A DNA stretch of 64,000 nt from an uncultured Muribaculaceae bacterium (GTDB lineage Bacteria; Bacteroidota; Bacteroidia; Bacteroidales; Muribaculaceae): contig CAJUMR010000014.1 of assembly GCA_910587475.1 (NCBI GenBank), forward strand, positions 1-64,000, written 5' to 3'. Below the pieces are notes generated by a model. That model did no database searches and was not told the DNA's origin. It saw only the letters and a program-made list of their open reading frames with translations. The position numbers were made by a program, and so were the translations under genes. Below, piece after piece: positions 16,410 to 24,730 of the stretch (its first letter is position 1; every line of letters begins with the position of its first letter).

Positions 16410-16730
16410 TTAAGCCATGAAAGGGTTGGGCAGATCTCCACCGTTGTTGGTGTTGCCCTGGTTGACCGGAGTCTTGTGTTTGATCTCGCCGAACATCGAC
16501 TCGTACTTTGCAATGTTGTCGCGGAGCGCGAAAAGCACGTTTTTGGCGTTTTCGGGAGTCATGATGATGCGGCTCTGTACCTTGGCCTGAGGCATGTTGG
16601 GTGCTACAGACACAAAGTCGATATAGAATTCGTTGGCAGAGTGAGCGATTACAGCGAAATTTGCGTAATGGCCTGATGCCACTTCGGGAGTGAGTTCGAT
16701 TTTGAGTTCGGTTTTGTTTTCGTTTGCCAT
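16410..16730 (-). CDS. DUF3467 domain-containing protein
   Basis: A 106-residue soluble protein: TELKIELTPEVASGHYANFA, then HSANEFYIDFVSVAPNMPQA and RIIMTPENAKNVLFALRDNI. This matches the small DUF3467 family, widespread in Bacteroidetes and without known function. It lies 34 bases after the nigD-like gene and 21-30 bases before cysS in one operon. Confidence 0.85.
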   Translation of the reverse strand: MANENKTELKIELTPEVASGHYANFAVIAHSANEFYIDFVSVAPNMPQAKVQSRIIMTPENAKNVLFALRDNIAKYESMFGEIKHKTPVNQGNTNNGGDLPNPFMA

Positions 16731-16764
16731 GACAAATGTTTTATGATAAATGGATTAAATAAGT

Positions 16765-17487
16765 TTATTCTGCGGGTATTTCGGGATCGGTGGGGAGTAG
16801 GGTTGTCTTGTTGAATGTGACACTCTTGCGTCCACCATATTCGTTATAATTCACCTTTACGCCCTTGCAAGTGGTGAGATTCCAGACTTTCGCGATGTCG
16901 AACGACGCATAGAACTGATAAGTGCGGCTCAGTCCGTCGTCAGCGGTGAACACGAGATAAAGTTCGGGATAGTCGTTGCCGAGGGTTGCTTCGTCGGCAA
17001 CAAGCACGAAGCGCTTCGGATCTCTGATAATGTCGATCTGCGCCCATACGTTGATATACTGACCTGTGCGTGCGATGCTCATCATCTTCAGGTTGTTGTA
17101 AGCCCAACTTTCAATTGTCGAGAGCGGTTCCTGAGCTACCTCGGCGTTATAGATCTCGGTAATGCCGAAAAGGGTGATCGCGCCGCTCTGATAGGGCTGC
17201 TGACCATCGGCCGGAACGTATTGTATGATCACACGTGTGCCGGGCTTGAGTTTCTGAGTGTCGACTTTGACAGCAGCTGTGAGAGTGACGATATCCGAGT
17301 CTTCATTTTTCTGGAGGGTGAAGACCGATCCTTTGTCGTTGGAACTTACAAAAGTGGCGAAGTCGACACACATGTCGTCGGGAATGCCCATCGACGGGTT
17401 GTCGCTGGAGGTGCAAGAAGAAACGAAGCCTGCGATAAAGAGAGTGATAATCGCGAAGAGAGATGTTGACAATTTCTTTTTTAACAT
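16765..17487 (-). CDS. NigD-like lipoprotein
   Basis: A 240-residue lipoprotein: signal and lipobox FVSSC (Cys25) followed by TSSDNPSMG. The body has the NigD-like arrangement of an OB-like N-terminal half (about 40-115, with KLKPGTRVIIQY) and a beta-sandwich C-terminal half (about 130-225). The family is named from a Bacteroides bacteriocin locus but most members, like this one, are not near such genes, and their role is unknown. It lies 31 bases behind lolD. Confidence 0.75.
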   Translation of the reverse strand: MLKKKLSTSLFAIITLFIAGFVSSCTSSDNPSMGIPDDMCVDFATFVSSNDKGSVFTLQKNEDSDIVTLTAAVKVDTQKLKPGTRVIIQYVPADGQQPYQSGAITLFGITEIYNAEVAQEPLSTIESWAYNNLKMMSIARTGQYINVWAQIDIIRDPKRFVLVADEATLGNDYPELYLVFTADDGLSRTYQFYASFDIAKVWNLTTCKGVKVNYNEYGGRKSVTFNKTTLLPTDPEIPAE

Positions 17488-17518
17488 AGATAGAGATATT
17501 ATAAATTATAATTGGTAT

Positions 17519-18184
17519 TTATCTTACAGTCAGATGGTTTATCCGACCATCCTGCATATGGACGATCCGGTCGCTGTCGGCGGCGAGATTCTCGTCGTGG
17601 GTGACGATTACAAATGTGGCCCCGAGTTCGTCGCGCAACTCAAAGAAAAGTCTGTGGAGAGCCGCGCGGTTGGCAGAGTCGAGGCTGCCGGTCGGCTCGT
17701 CGGCGAGCACCACGGCCGGAGCATTGACCAAGGCTCTGGCAACAGCCGCCCGCTGACACTCGCCACCCGATAGCTCATTGGGACGATGATCTGCGCGCTT
17801 CGACAGCCCGAGACGCGCGATCAGCCTGTCGGCAGACGCAAAAGCGTCGGCACGCGAAGCGCCACCTATCAGGGCCGGCATGGCCACATTTTCGCGCAAC
17901 GAAAATTCGGGCAGCAGCTGATGAAACTGAAACACAAATCCGATGCTCCGATTTCTGAATGCGGACAACATTCTGTCGTTCAGCGAGAAAACATTTTGTC
18001 CGTCATAGCTGACGGTGCCGGCATCGGGAGTCATCAGAGTTCCGATGATCTGCAGCAAGGTGGTCTTGCCCGCACCGCTCGGCCCGACGATCGAACTCAC
18101 AGCAGCCGGCACAATGTCGAGATCGATGCCTGCGAGCACCTCCAGATCGCCGAAGCGTTTGACTATGTTTCTTATTTCTATCAT
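17519..18184 (-). CDS. lolD: Lipoprotein-releasing ABC transporter ATPase
   Basis: A 221-residue ATP-binding subunit. Walker A is GPSGAGKTT (34-42), the signature is LSGGECQRAAVARAL, Walker B VVLADEPTGSLD, and the H-loop is IVTHDE. The sequence fits LolD of the LolCDE machine, which releases lipoproteins from the inner membrane, or a close MacB-type relative. No permease gene is adjacent; LolC/E would be elsewhere, as is common in Bacteroidetes. It heads the operon with a nigD-like lipoprotein gene second. Confidence 0.85.
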   Translation of the reverse strand: MIEIRNIVKRFGDLEVLAGIDLDIVPAAVSSIVGPSGAGKTTLLQIIGTLMTPDAGTVSYDGQNVFSLNDRMLSAFRNRSIGFVFQFHQLLPEFSLRENVAMPALIGGASRADAFASADRLIARLGLSKRADHRPNELSGGECQRAAVARALVNAPAVVLADEPTGSLDSANRAALHRLFFELRDELGATFVIVTHDENLAADSDRIVHMQDGRINHLTVR

Positions 18185-18194
18185 AAGTAATGTG

Positions 18195-18225
18195 CGAAGT
18201 TAATAATAATTCCACAATCCGCCAA
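18195..18225 (-). promoter_or_regulatory. Promoter of the lolD operon
   Basis: On the minus strand TTGG (18225-18222), 19-base spacer, TAACTTCG (18202-18195), one mismatch from TAnnTTTG. The lolD ATG follows after 10 bases. Confidence 0.55.
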
Positions 18226-18409
18226 CCTATCTTTGATCAGCCTCAACGCTATAAATGATTTTATATATCTTTTAAGGAATGTTTCGTCCATATCATATCC
18301 AATAGAAGCCAAACAGTCCAAAAGCAAGCCATAATGCCACAATTCTGCCCGAATCATGGTCACAAAGCCGGATAACCAAACAGATAAGCTTCATTTTAAC
18401 CATAATTAT

Positions 18410-18440
18410 TTTGCAGATTGAAATAATACACGTAACTTTG
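18410..18440 (+). promoter_or_regulatory. Promoter of the fimbrial operon
   Basis: TTTG (18410-18413), 19 bases, TAACTTTG (18433-18440): a perfect match to the Bacteroidetes consensus on the coding strand of the fimbrial genes, about 300 bases ahead of the first start codon. Confidence 0.7.
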
Positions 18441-18746
18441 AGCCGTTAAAAGCATTAGAAATGCCGGAGGGCTTTTCCATGTTTTAACAAACCAAGATCG
18501 CCGTAAACAATAGCGATTTCCACTTTACTTATTTCATAGGCATACATAGATTTTTTCTTACTGATTTTTTTGGAAAGCTTCAACTTTTGATTTTTTGATT
18601 AAAACTACGTTGTTTCAATTTCGAAAAAAGAGAAACACGATAATTGCGGTTATCCATTCTCCAGGCAAGAGATGCTTTATAATGTGCATCTGATTTAATG
18701 AAGACAAATCCCAATTATCTACCACGCGAGTTTTCTAAAAAAATAC

Positions 18747-19358
18747 ATGAATTTTAACCTCACTCTCAAAAATAAAGGCTACTTTACATTTTCCCCTATC
18801 GCCAAACGCCTTTCAATACTATTTACCTCAATCGTCATTACTGCCGCTGTCAACGCGGGAGCACAGACTTTTGCATTAAAATCAAATCTTCTTTACGATG
18901 CGGCTCTCAGCCCCAACCTCGGCATCGAGGTCGGCATTGCCCCTAAATGGTCGGTCGACCTGTCGGGCAATTTCAACAACTGGAGCGTCAGCGGCCACCA
19001 GTGGAAACACTGGTTCGTGCAGCCCGAAGCCCGCTATTGGCTCTGTGAGCGCTTCGGCGGCCATTTCTTTGCAGCCCACGCCATCGCCGGAGAGTTCAAC
19101 GCCGCTAATCCCCACAACTTTTTCGAAATCCGCAGCCGCCGCAACCAAGGCTGGGGTGCAGGCCTCGGCGTCGGCTACGGCTACACCTGGATGCTGTCGA
19201 AGCACTGGAGCATCGAAACCGAGATAGCTCTGGGCTGGATCTACATGCGCTACGACGTCTATCCCTGCGCCTCCTGCGGCACCAAGCTCGAAAACGGCCG
19301 CACACACAACTACGTAGGCCCGACCAAAGCAGCCTTGAACCTCATTTACACATTCTAA
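18747..19358 (+). CDS. DUF3575 domain-containing outer-membrane protein
   Basis: A 203-residue protein with an N-terminal signal (FTSIVITAAVNAGAQ) and a DUF3575 barrel beginning ALKSNLLYDAALSPNLGIEV and ending in the aromatic NLIYTF. Strand motifs WFVQPEARYWLCERFGGHF and YGYTWMLSKHWSIE are characteristic. In many Bacteroidales this family precedes Mfa/Fim-type fimbrial genes, as here. A role in envelope assembly of the pilus is inferred from context. CASC near residue 173 is a possible disulfide pair. Confidence 0.85.
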   Translation: MNFNLTLKNKGYFTFSPIAKRLSILFTSIVITAAVNAGAQTFALKSNLLYDAALSPNLGIEVGIAPKWSVDLSGNFNNWSVSGHQWKHWFVQPEARYWLCERFGGHFFAAHAIAGEFNAANPHNFFEIRSRRNQGWGAGLGVGYGYTWMLSKHWSIETEIALGWIYMRYDVYPCASCGTKLENGRTHNYVGPTKAALNLIYTF

Positions 19359-19373
19359 TTCATTGACTTTAAC

Positions 19374-20858
19374 ATGAAATCAATGACCCATCTACTGGCT
19401 GCAGCCATCCTCGCAGCCGTACCCGCAGCCGGGAGTGCCCACGATGTGTGGCAACCGGCCATAAGCGACCTCAACATAGACATCGCCGCAGGACAAGCGC
19501 TCACGCTGACGATGAACATTGATCCGCGAAGTTTCGACATCCCCCGCGACAACGCCCTGACGATCGTTCCGGTAATCGCGTCGGGCGACTCATCGATCTA
19601 TCTGCCACCGGTGGTTGTGGCCGGAGCAACCCGCTATATCCGCTATGTCCGCGAGCCCGAGCGTCGACCCTCCGGGGCCGCCCTGCTGCACGCCGGCAAA
19701 TACAAAACATACAGCTACGCCGCCACGATCGCCTACCGCCCGTGGATGGAACAATCGACCGTGTGTCTACTCGCCGACGAAAGCGGCTGCTGCGGCCGAC
19801 GTGGCCGCGAGATTTCAGCCGACGTGGCCGTCATCGACCTGCGACCCAACGAGTTTGTCGTGCCTGCATATGTGGCCGAAGCGCCGGCAGTCAGCGACTC
19901 CAAGACCATAGAGATCCACGGGTCGGCCAATGTCGACTTCCGGGTCAACCGCACGGAAATCGATCCGGGCTATCGCAACAACCCTGCCGAACTCGCCAAA
20001 ATACTGTCGACCATCAACGTCGTGCGCGATAACCCCGACGCAACCATCAACAGCATCACCATCAAGGGCTATGCTTCACCCGAAAGCCCTTACTCCAACA
20101 ACCGCCGTCTCGCCAAAGGACGCACAGAGTCGCTCGTAGCCTACGTCGGCTCACAATATGACTTCGCCCCGTCGGTGTTCCACAGCGATTACGAACCCGA
20201 AGACTGGCAAGGACTGCGCGACTCTGTGGTTCACTCGATAGTGCCCAACCGCGACGCCATCCTGGCGATCATCGACGGCGATCTTGAACCCGACGCCAAG
20301 GAGGCCGCTATCAAGCGCGGCTACCCCGCAGATTACAAATATCTGCTCGACAACGTCTACCCGGCTCTCCGGCATTCCGACTACACTGTGCGCTACACGA
20401 TCCGCGAATACACCGACATCGACGAGATCCGCCGCGTGATGCGCGAACGGCCGTCGAACCTTAGCCTGCGCGAGTTCCATCTTCTCGCATCGTCGTATCC
20501 GGCCGGCAGCGATACCTACAACGAAGTGTTTGACGTGGCCGTCAGAATGTACCCCGACGACCCGACGAGCAACCTCAACGCTGCCGCCGTTGCCCTCAAC
20601 AAGGGCGACTGCGCAGCTGCCGAGCGCTATCTGAGCCGCGCCGGAGACACTTCCGACAGCCGATATCTCACCGGCATCATGCTCGCCCTCAAAGGCGACA
20701 CCGACGGCGCCCGCGAACAGCTGTCGGAAGCCCGCCGCCTCGGAGCGGCCAAGGCCGCCGAAGCGCTTGCCAACCTCGAGCGTCACGTAGCCGGGCGAAC
20801 TCCGGTCAGCTATCTCCCCATCGACTCCACGACATCAGACCTCATAAAGAAAAACTAA
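19374..20858 (+). CDS. DUF3868/OmpA-like protein with C-terminal TPR region
   Basis: A 494-residue secreted protein with a signal (MTHLLAAAILAAVPAAGSA), an N-terminal DUF3868 domain (about 25-170), an OmpA-like domain (about 183-265, with VDFRVNRTEIDPGYRNN and IKGYASPESPYSNNRRLAKG) and a helical C-terminus with TPR-like repeats (about 360-470). It has the layout of the OmpA-like proteins that accompany fimbrillin genes. It may anchor the fimbrial apparatus to peptidoglycan. It lies 15 bases after the DUF3575 gene. Confidence 0.8.
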   Translation: MKSMTHLLAAAILAAVPAAGSAHDVWQPAISDLNIDIAAGQALTLTMNIDPRSFDIPRDNALTIVPVIASGDSSIYLPPVVVAGATRYIRYVREPERRPSGAALLHAGKYKTYSYAATIAYRPWMEQSTVCLLADESGCCGRRGREISADVAVIDLRPNEFVVPAYVAEAPAVSDSKTIEIHGSANVDFRVNRTEIDPGYRNNPAELAKILSTINVVRDNPDATINSITIKGYASPESPYSNNRRLAKGRTESLVAYVGSQYDFAPSVFHSDYEPEDWQGLRDSVVHSIVPNRDAILAIIDGDLEPDAKEAAIKRGYPADYKYLLDNVYPALRHSDYTVRYTIREYTDIDEIRRVMRERPSNLSLREFHLLASSYPAGSDTYNEVFDVAVRMYPDDPTSNLNAAAVALNKGDCAAAERYLSRAGDTSDSRYLTGIMLALKGDTDGAREQLSEARRLGAAKAAEALANLERHVAGRTPVSYLPIDSTTSDLIKKN

Positions 20859-20894
20859 ATCAATTTCCATAACAATCTAATCTTTTTTTAAACA

Positions 20895-22472
20895 ATGAAA
20901 CTATTCAAAAATCTCCTCGCAGGCACTCTTGCATTAGGCATGTTTGCTTGCTCAAGCGATGAACCGACAGGCTCGGTTGCTCCCGAACCTTCAGGCGATG
21001 TGATCTACTCGTCAGTCAAGTTCCGCCTACCAGTCGGCGGCCGCTCCACAGGCAAAGAAGGCGAAGAAGTCGGCAAGGACTATGAAAACAGCGTAGGCTC
21101 GATACTCGTCGTGCTGACCACAAAAGACGAGGCAAACGGAGAATACAAGTACATCACTTCAGCCATCAACGACGCTCCGATCACCGACGCAACAAACAAT
21201 ACATATACCCTGACCTTCCAGGATAAAGAAGCTCTGTTTGACAAAGCCGGAAAAGACGTATCGATCTTCGCATTCTGTAACCCTACCGAAGAAATCCGCA
21301 ACGAGATAGCCCAGTTGAAAGAAGATGAAAAATTCGACACCGACGCTATCTGTAGCGCTGATGTCGAAAAAACCTGGTCAAATAACGGCTTCCTGATGAC
21401 AAATGTCGAGATCGGAGAAAAAACTCTTCCAGAAGAGACTGAACTCAAAACGCATAACTCCCCCTCCAACCCGTACAAGCTCGGCACCATCGAAGTTATC
21501 CGCACCATGAGCCGCTTTGACTTCCGCGACGCATCATCGGAAGATACAGACCCTCTGACCTACACAATCACAAACACCGAAACAAAGAAAGTGCAAGGTT
21601 CTGTGACTCTGACCCGCGTGGCGCTTTTCAACCTCGCAGACAAGTTCTACTATCTGCCCCGCACAAAAGCAAGCGCCGACGCTCAGCAGGTGCTCTGCCC
21701 CGGCGACATGGAACAGAGATTTGTAATCTCACCCGATGGCAGAAATTACACCGAACAGCTCCCCACCACAGGCATCGATCCTCTCAATCCGGTAGCCGGC
21801 GGCCTGAAATGGCAAGGTCTTTCCGCCCTCATAGGTATTAATGATAACGAAGACAAAGATGAAGGTTGGGGTACAGAAGGTGACAGAGAAGGCTACCACA
21901 TCTGGCGCTATGCCACAGAAAACACATTCGTCAATGCAAATGATATCACTTCCACAACTGCAACAGGCTACGTGTTTGAAGCTGAGATCAATGTAGCCGA
22001 AGATTTCGGCAATGTCGACGAAGACGGCAATAAAGCGACAATGTATCTCTTCGGACAGACCCTCTACGCAAGCGCAGAAGCCATAGCCACTGAAATCGAA
22101 AAGACCCCGGTATCGCTCCTTGCAACAGCATTCAATGCCGCATTCGAGAAAGGCGAAGACGGCAAGTATGCCCCCGTCAGCGATGAAGCAGTCAAGGAAA
22201 ACGGCTTCACAGCTTACAAGCCCAACGATGAAGGCAAATATCTCTGCTACTATTTCTCATACAACCGTCATAACGACGACAACGACGTCACCAACATCGG
22301 AGACCTTGAATTTGCAACCGTGCGCAACAATGTCTACAAACTCGCGGTAACGAAAATCTCCCGCTTCGGCACATTCCAGCCGTCAGAGAACATCGAGGAC
22401 TGGGATGTATATTTCAACCTCGAAGTGAAAGTGCGCAACTGGACCGTACGCATCAACAATATTGAATATTAA
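20895..22472 (+). CDS. Mfa1-type major fimbrillin
   Basis: A 525-residue lipoprotein precursor: lipobox GMFAC (Cys19), then SSDEPTGS. The N-terminal domain (VIYSSVKFRLPVG to about 220) and larger C-terminal domain ending in VRNWTVRINNIEY match the Mfa1 family, whose members polymerise by donor-strand exchange after proteolytic removal of the N-terminal strand. Basic residues near 54-60 (GGRSTGKEG) could be the processing site. It is followed by a GC-rich hairpin and then the anchor gene, the same order as in Porphyromonas mfa loci. Confidence 0.85.
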   Translation: MKLFKNLLAGTLALGMFACSSDEPTGSVAPEPSGDVIYSSVKFRLPVGGRSTGKEGEEVGKDYENSVGSILVVLTTKDEANGEYKYITSAINDAPITDATNNTYTLTFQDKEALFDKAGKDVSIFAFCNPTEEIRNEIAQLKEDEKFDTDAICSADVEKTWSNNGFLMTNVEIGEKTLPEETELKTHNSPSNPYKLGTIEVIRTMSRFDFRDASSEDTDPLTYTITNTETKKVQGSVTLTRVALFNLADKFYYLPRTKASADAQQVLCPGDMEQRFVISPDGRNYTEQLPTTGIDPLNPVAGGLKWQGLSALIGINDNEDKDEGWGTEGDREGYHIWRYATENTFVNANDITSTTATGYVFEAEINVAEDFGNVDEDGNKATMYLFGQTLYASAEAIATEIEKTPVSLLATAFNAAFEKGEDGKYAPVSDEAVKENGFTAYKPNDEGKYLCYYFSYNRHNDDNDVTNIGDLEFATVRNNVYKLAVTKISRFGTFQPSENIEDWDVYFNLEVKVRNWTVRINNIEY

Positions 22473-22489
22473 CACCCTTACCTCGCGGC

Positions 22490-22520
22490 GCCGGGCGGCC
22501 GCAACAGACAGCCGCCCGGC
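22490..22520 (+). terminator. Intra-operon hairpin after the major fimbrillin gene
   Basis: A perfect 10-bp GC stem (GCCGGGCGGC / GCCGCCCGGC) with an 11-base loop, extended by four more pairs beyond a mismatch. It is followed only by a weak U-tract (CTTTCACC), so it may be a partial terminator or an mRNA-stabilising 3' end. Confidence 0.6.
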
Positions 22521-22583
22521 ACCGCTTTCACCAACTATCCGACGGCATATCTCATTGCGGTCAAACCACCCCCAAATAAAGAA

Positions 22584-23594
22584 ATGCAACTGAAACAATT
22601 CATGTCAAAGCAAACAGTCGCCCTTGCGGTCGCTCTGACGACAGCCGCGACTCTGACGTCGTGTGGCAGCGTGTTCGACGATCTCTATCCGTGTGCCGAA
22701 GGTGTATCGATGAGGTTTGTCTATGACTACAATCTCGATGGCGCCAACGCGTTTCCGAGCCAGGTGGATTGTTTGACACTCCACATCTATGACAGCGAGG
22801 GGCGCCATTTGACTACCGTGACCGAGACAAGCACCTCTCTATCCGACGAAAACTGGCGCATGCAGCTCGACCTGCCTGCAGGCAGCTACCACGCCATCGC
22901 CTACGGCGGCATATCGTGTGACAAAGCATCGTTTGCCCACGCAACCGAACCCGGGGCCTCAAGCCACTACACCCAAATCGCCATGCGCCTCAAAGACGGT
23001 CAGGCAGGCACACGCCTCCACGACCACTTCCACGGAGCAGTCGATTTCACGGTCAAACCTGTCGATCACAGCTATACATCAGTGACGATGCCGATGACCA
23101 AAACCACCAACCATTTACGCTTTCTCCTCCAGCAACTCGACAATCAGCCGGTCGACGGCCGCGACTACGAGTTCTACATCACCGACGACAACACCGAGCT
23201 CGACCACCGCAACAGACCCGTGGCGGGCCATCCCATAACATATCATGCATGGACCACCGGCCAGGTATCGACTGCCGACGCCAACACAGAGTCGCGCGCT
23301 GTCGAAGACGTGAAGGTGGGCTACGGCGAGGTGTCGACCTCGCGTCTCCACCTGAGCACATCGCCCAAACTGACCATCTACAGCAAGCAAAGCCAACAGA
23401 ACATAATCGAGATACCTCTCAACTCCTATCTTCTGCTTGGCAAAAGCGAAGCCGATGGATGGAGCAATCAAGAGTATCTCGACCGCAACAGCCGCTGGAC
23501 GATCACGTTTCTGCTTGACCGCAACAACCAGTGGGCGCAGACCCACATCATAATCAACGGCTGGACTGTAAGAATCCCGACAATCGAACACTGA
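22584..23594 (+). CDS. FimB/Mfa2-type fimbrial anchor subunit
   Basis: A 336-residue lipoprotein with lipobox TLTSC (Cys27) and then GSVFDDLYPC, the typical start of the FimB/Mfa2 family. These proteins stay attached to the outer membrane and terminate and anchor the fimbria. The C-terminal strand IIINGWTVRIPTIEH is much like the end of Mfa1. A start at the seventh codon (MSKQTV) is equally possible. Confidence 0.8.
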   Translation: MQLKQFMSKQTVALAVALTTAATLTSCGSVFDDLYPCAEGVSMRFVYDYNLDGANAFPSQVDCLTLHIYDSEGRHLTTVTETSTSLSDENWRMQLDLPAGSYHAIAYGGISCDKASFAHATEPGASSHYTQIAMRLKDGQAGTRLHDHFHGAVDFTVKPVDHSYTSVTMPMTKTTNHLRFLLQQLDNQPVDGRDYEFYITDDNTELDHRNRPVAGHPITYHAWTTGQVSTADANTESRAVEDVKVGYGEVSTSRLHLSTSPKLTIYSKQSQQNIIEIPLNSYLLLGKSEADGWSNQEYLDRNSRWTITFLLDRNNQWAQTHIIINGWTVRIPTIEH

Positions 23595-23617
23595 CCTCAA
23601 AATACACCGACTCTCCA

Positions 23618-24727
23618 ATGATGAAGCCAAGAGCCATCCTCGACATACTGCTCCCGCTCGCAGCCGGCATCGTAGTGATGCTTGCCGCCCAGGGGTGCAC
23701 AAGCCACAGCCGGGCCGACGAGCCCGACGGAGGCGGGACGGCCATGCTATCGCTGCGCATCGAGCTTTCGAACGCACGGTCGGCCTCATCGCGGACAGGC
23801 GAGGAATATGAACCCGACAAACTACCGGCCAACGACACGGAAAAGATGCACACCGTCAGAGTGATCATCGCCGACGGCAATGGTTACGTGGAACATAACT
23901 CGCTGTGGGACCTGACGCAGTCGCCCGACATCCACGCCGTTGGGCAGGACTTTCCGGTGTCTGCTCCCGACACCAAGACCATAATACTCGTGGCCAACGA
24001 AGCCTCTGCCACACTGCGCGACGCGTCAGGAGCCACGATCGCTGCGGAGGCCTGCTTCACGGCCCTCAACGCCTCGGTCGGCACGCATGTCGACATGGAA
24101 GCGCTCAATGCGTTGACGATGATGCGCACCGACAATTTCGCGCCAGACAGCCCTCTGGCAATGTCGGCAATCCACAACTACAAGATCCGCCGCGACAGCG
24201 AACGCTACGAAGCGACTCTGACGATACATCGCGCAGCGACGAAATACACCTACCGCATCACCAACAAAGATCCGCTCAACTCCCACGTGATCAGCCGCAT
24301 CGGCATCAACAATGTGGCAGAGCGGCAGTACTTTTTCCCCCGCGCTGACTTCACCGACGCGACGCAGATGATGTGGCACAGCTACGAGACCCCCGATCAA
24401 TCGGGCGGCGAAATCTACTTCACGCCCGAAGTCACCGTAGCACCCGGACAGACAGTGGAGATCGGGCCATTCTATCTACCCGAAGGCCACAACACAACCA
24501 TCGACCGCCCCTATGCCACGCTCATGGAGTTCGACGGACTGAACCAAGGCTGGCGGACAATAGAGTGGAGCATACCGCAGACGCCGTCAGACAAAGAGCC
24601 GATGACCGACCTGCCCCGCAACACCCACGTGATCATCAACGCCACACTCAACTACACCAACTACGAACTCGACTTCACCGTCTGTCCATGGCAGGAGGAA
24701 GCGATCGACATACCCGACTTCAATTGA
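23618..24727 (+). CDS. Fimbrial accessory lipoprotein (Mfa-like)
   Basis: A 369-residue protein from the ATG at 23618 (the next codon is also ATG; the frame extends upstream into the Mfa2 gene but the signal peptide starts here). Signal ILLPLAAGIVVMLAAQGC gives a lipid-modified Cys near residue 28. The body has the fimbrillin-type two beta-sandwich pattern, including MHTVRVIIADGNGYV and the conserved HVIINATLNYTNYELDFTV strand pair near the C-terminus. It is probably a minor tip-complex or linker subunit like Mfa3 or Mfa4; the exact role is not clear. Confidence 0.7.
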   Translation: MMKPRAILDILLPLAAGIVVMLAAQGCTSHSRADEPDGGGTAMLSLRIELSNARSASSRTGEEYEPDKLPANDTEKMHTVRVIIADGNGYVEHNSLWDLTQSPDIHAVGQDFPVSAPDTKTIILVANEASATLRDASGATIAAEACFTALNASVGTHVDMEALNALTMMRTDNFAPDSPLAMSAIHNYKIRRDSERYEATLTIHRAATKYTYRITNKDPLNSHVISRIGINNVAERQYFFPRADFTDATQMMWHSYETPDQSGGEIYFTPEVTVAPGQTVEIGPFYLPEGHNTTIDRPYATLMEFDGLNQGWRTIEWSIPQTPSDKEPMTDLPRNTHVIINATLNYTNYELDFTVCPWQEEAIDIPDFN

Positions 24728-24730
24728 TCT

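Larger units (their letters stand above)
18185..18746. other. Divergent intergenic region, 562 bases
   Basis: An AT-rich region between lolD and the fimbrial operon. It holds a promoter for each direction and predicts a leader of about 300 bases for the fimbrial transcript. A 60-codon minus-strand frame at 18181-18363 is probably not real. No known riboswitch or ncRNA fold could be recognised by eye. Confidence 0.5.

Noticed and set aside
18181..18363. A 60-codon minus-strand frame that ends in an ATGA overlap with lolD
   Set aside because: It runs over the predicted lolD promoter (TTGG-N19-TAACTTCG) and has no family resemblance; the overlap is probably coincidental.
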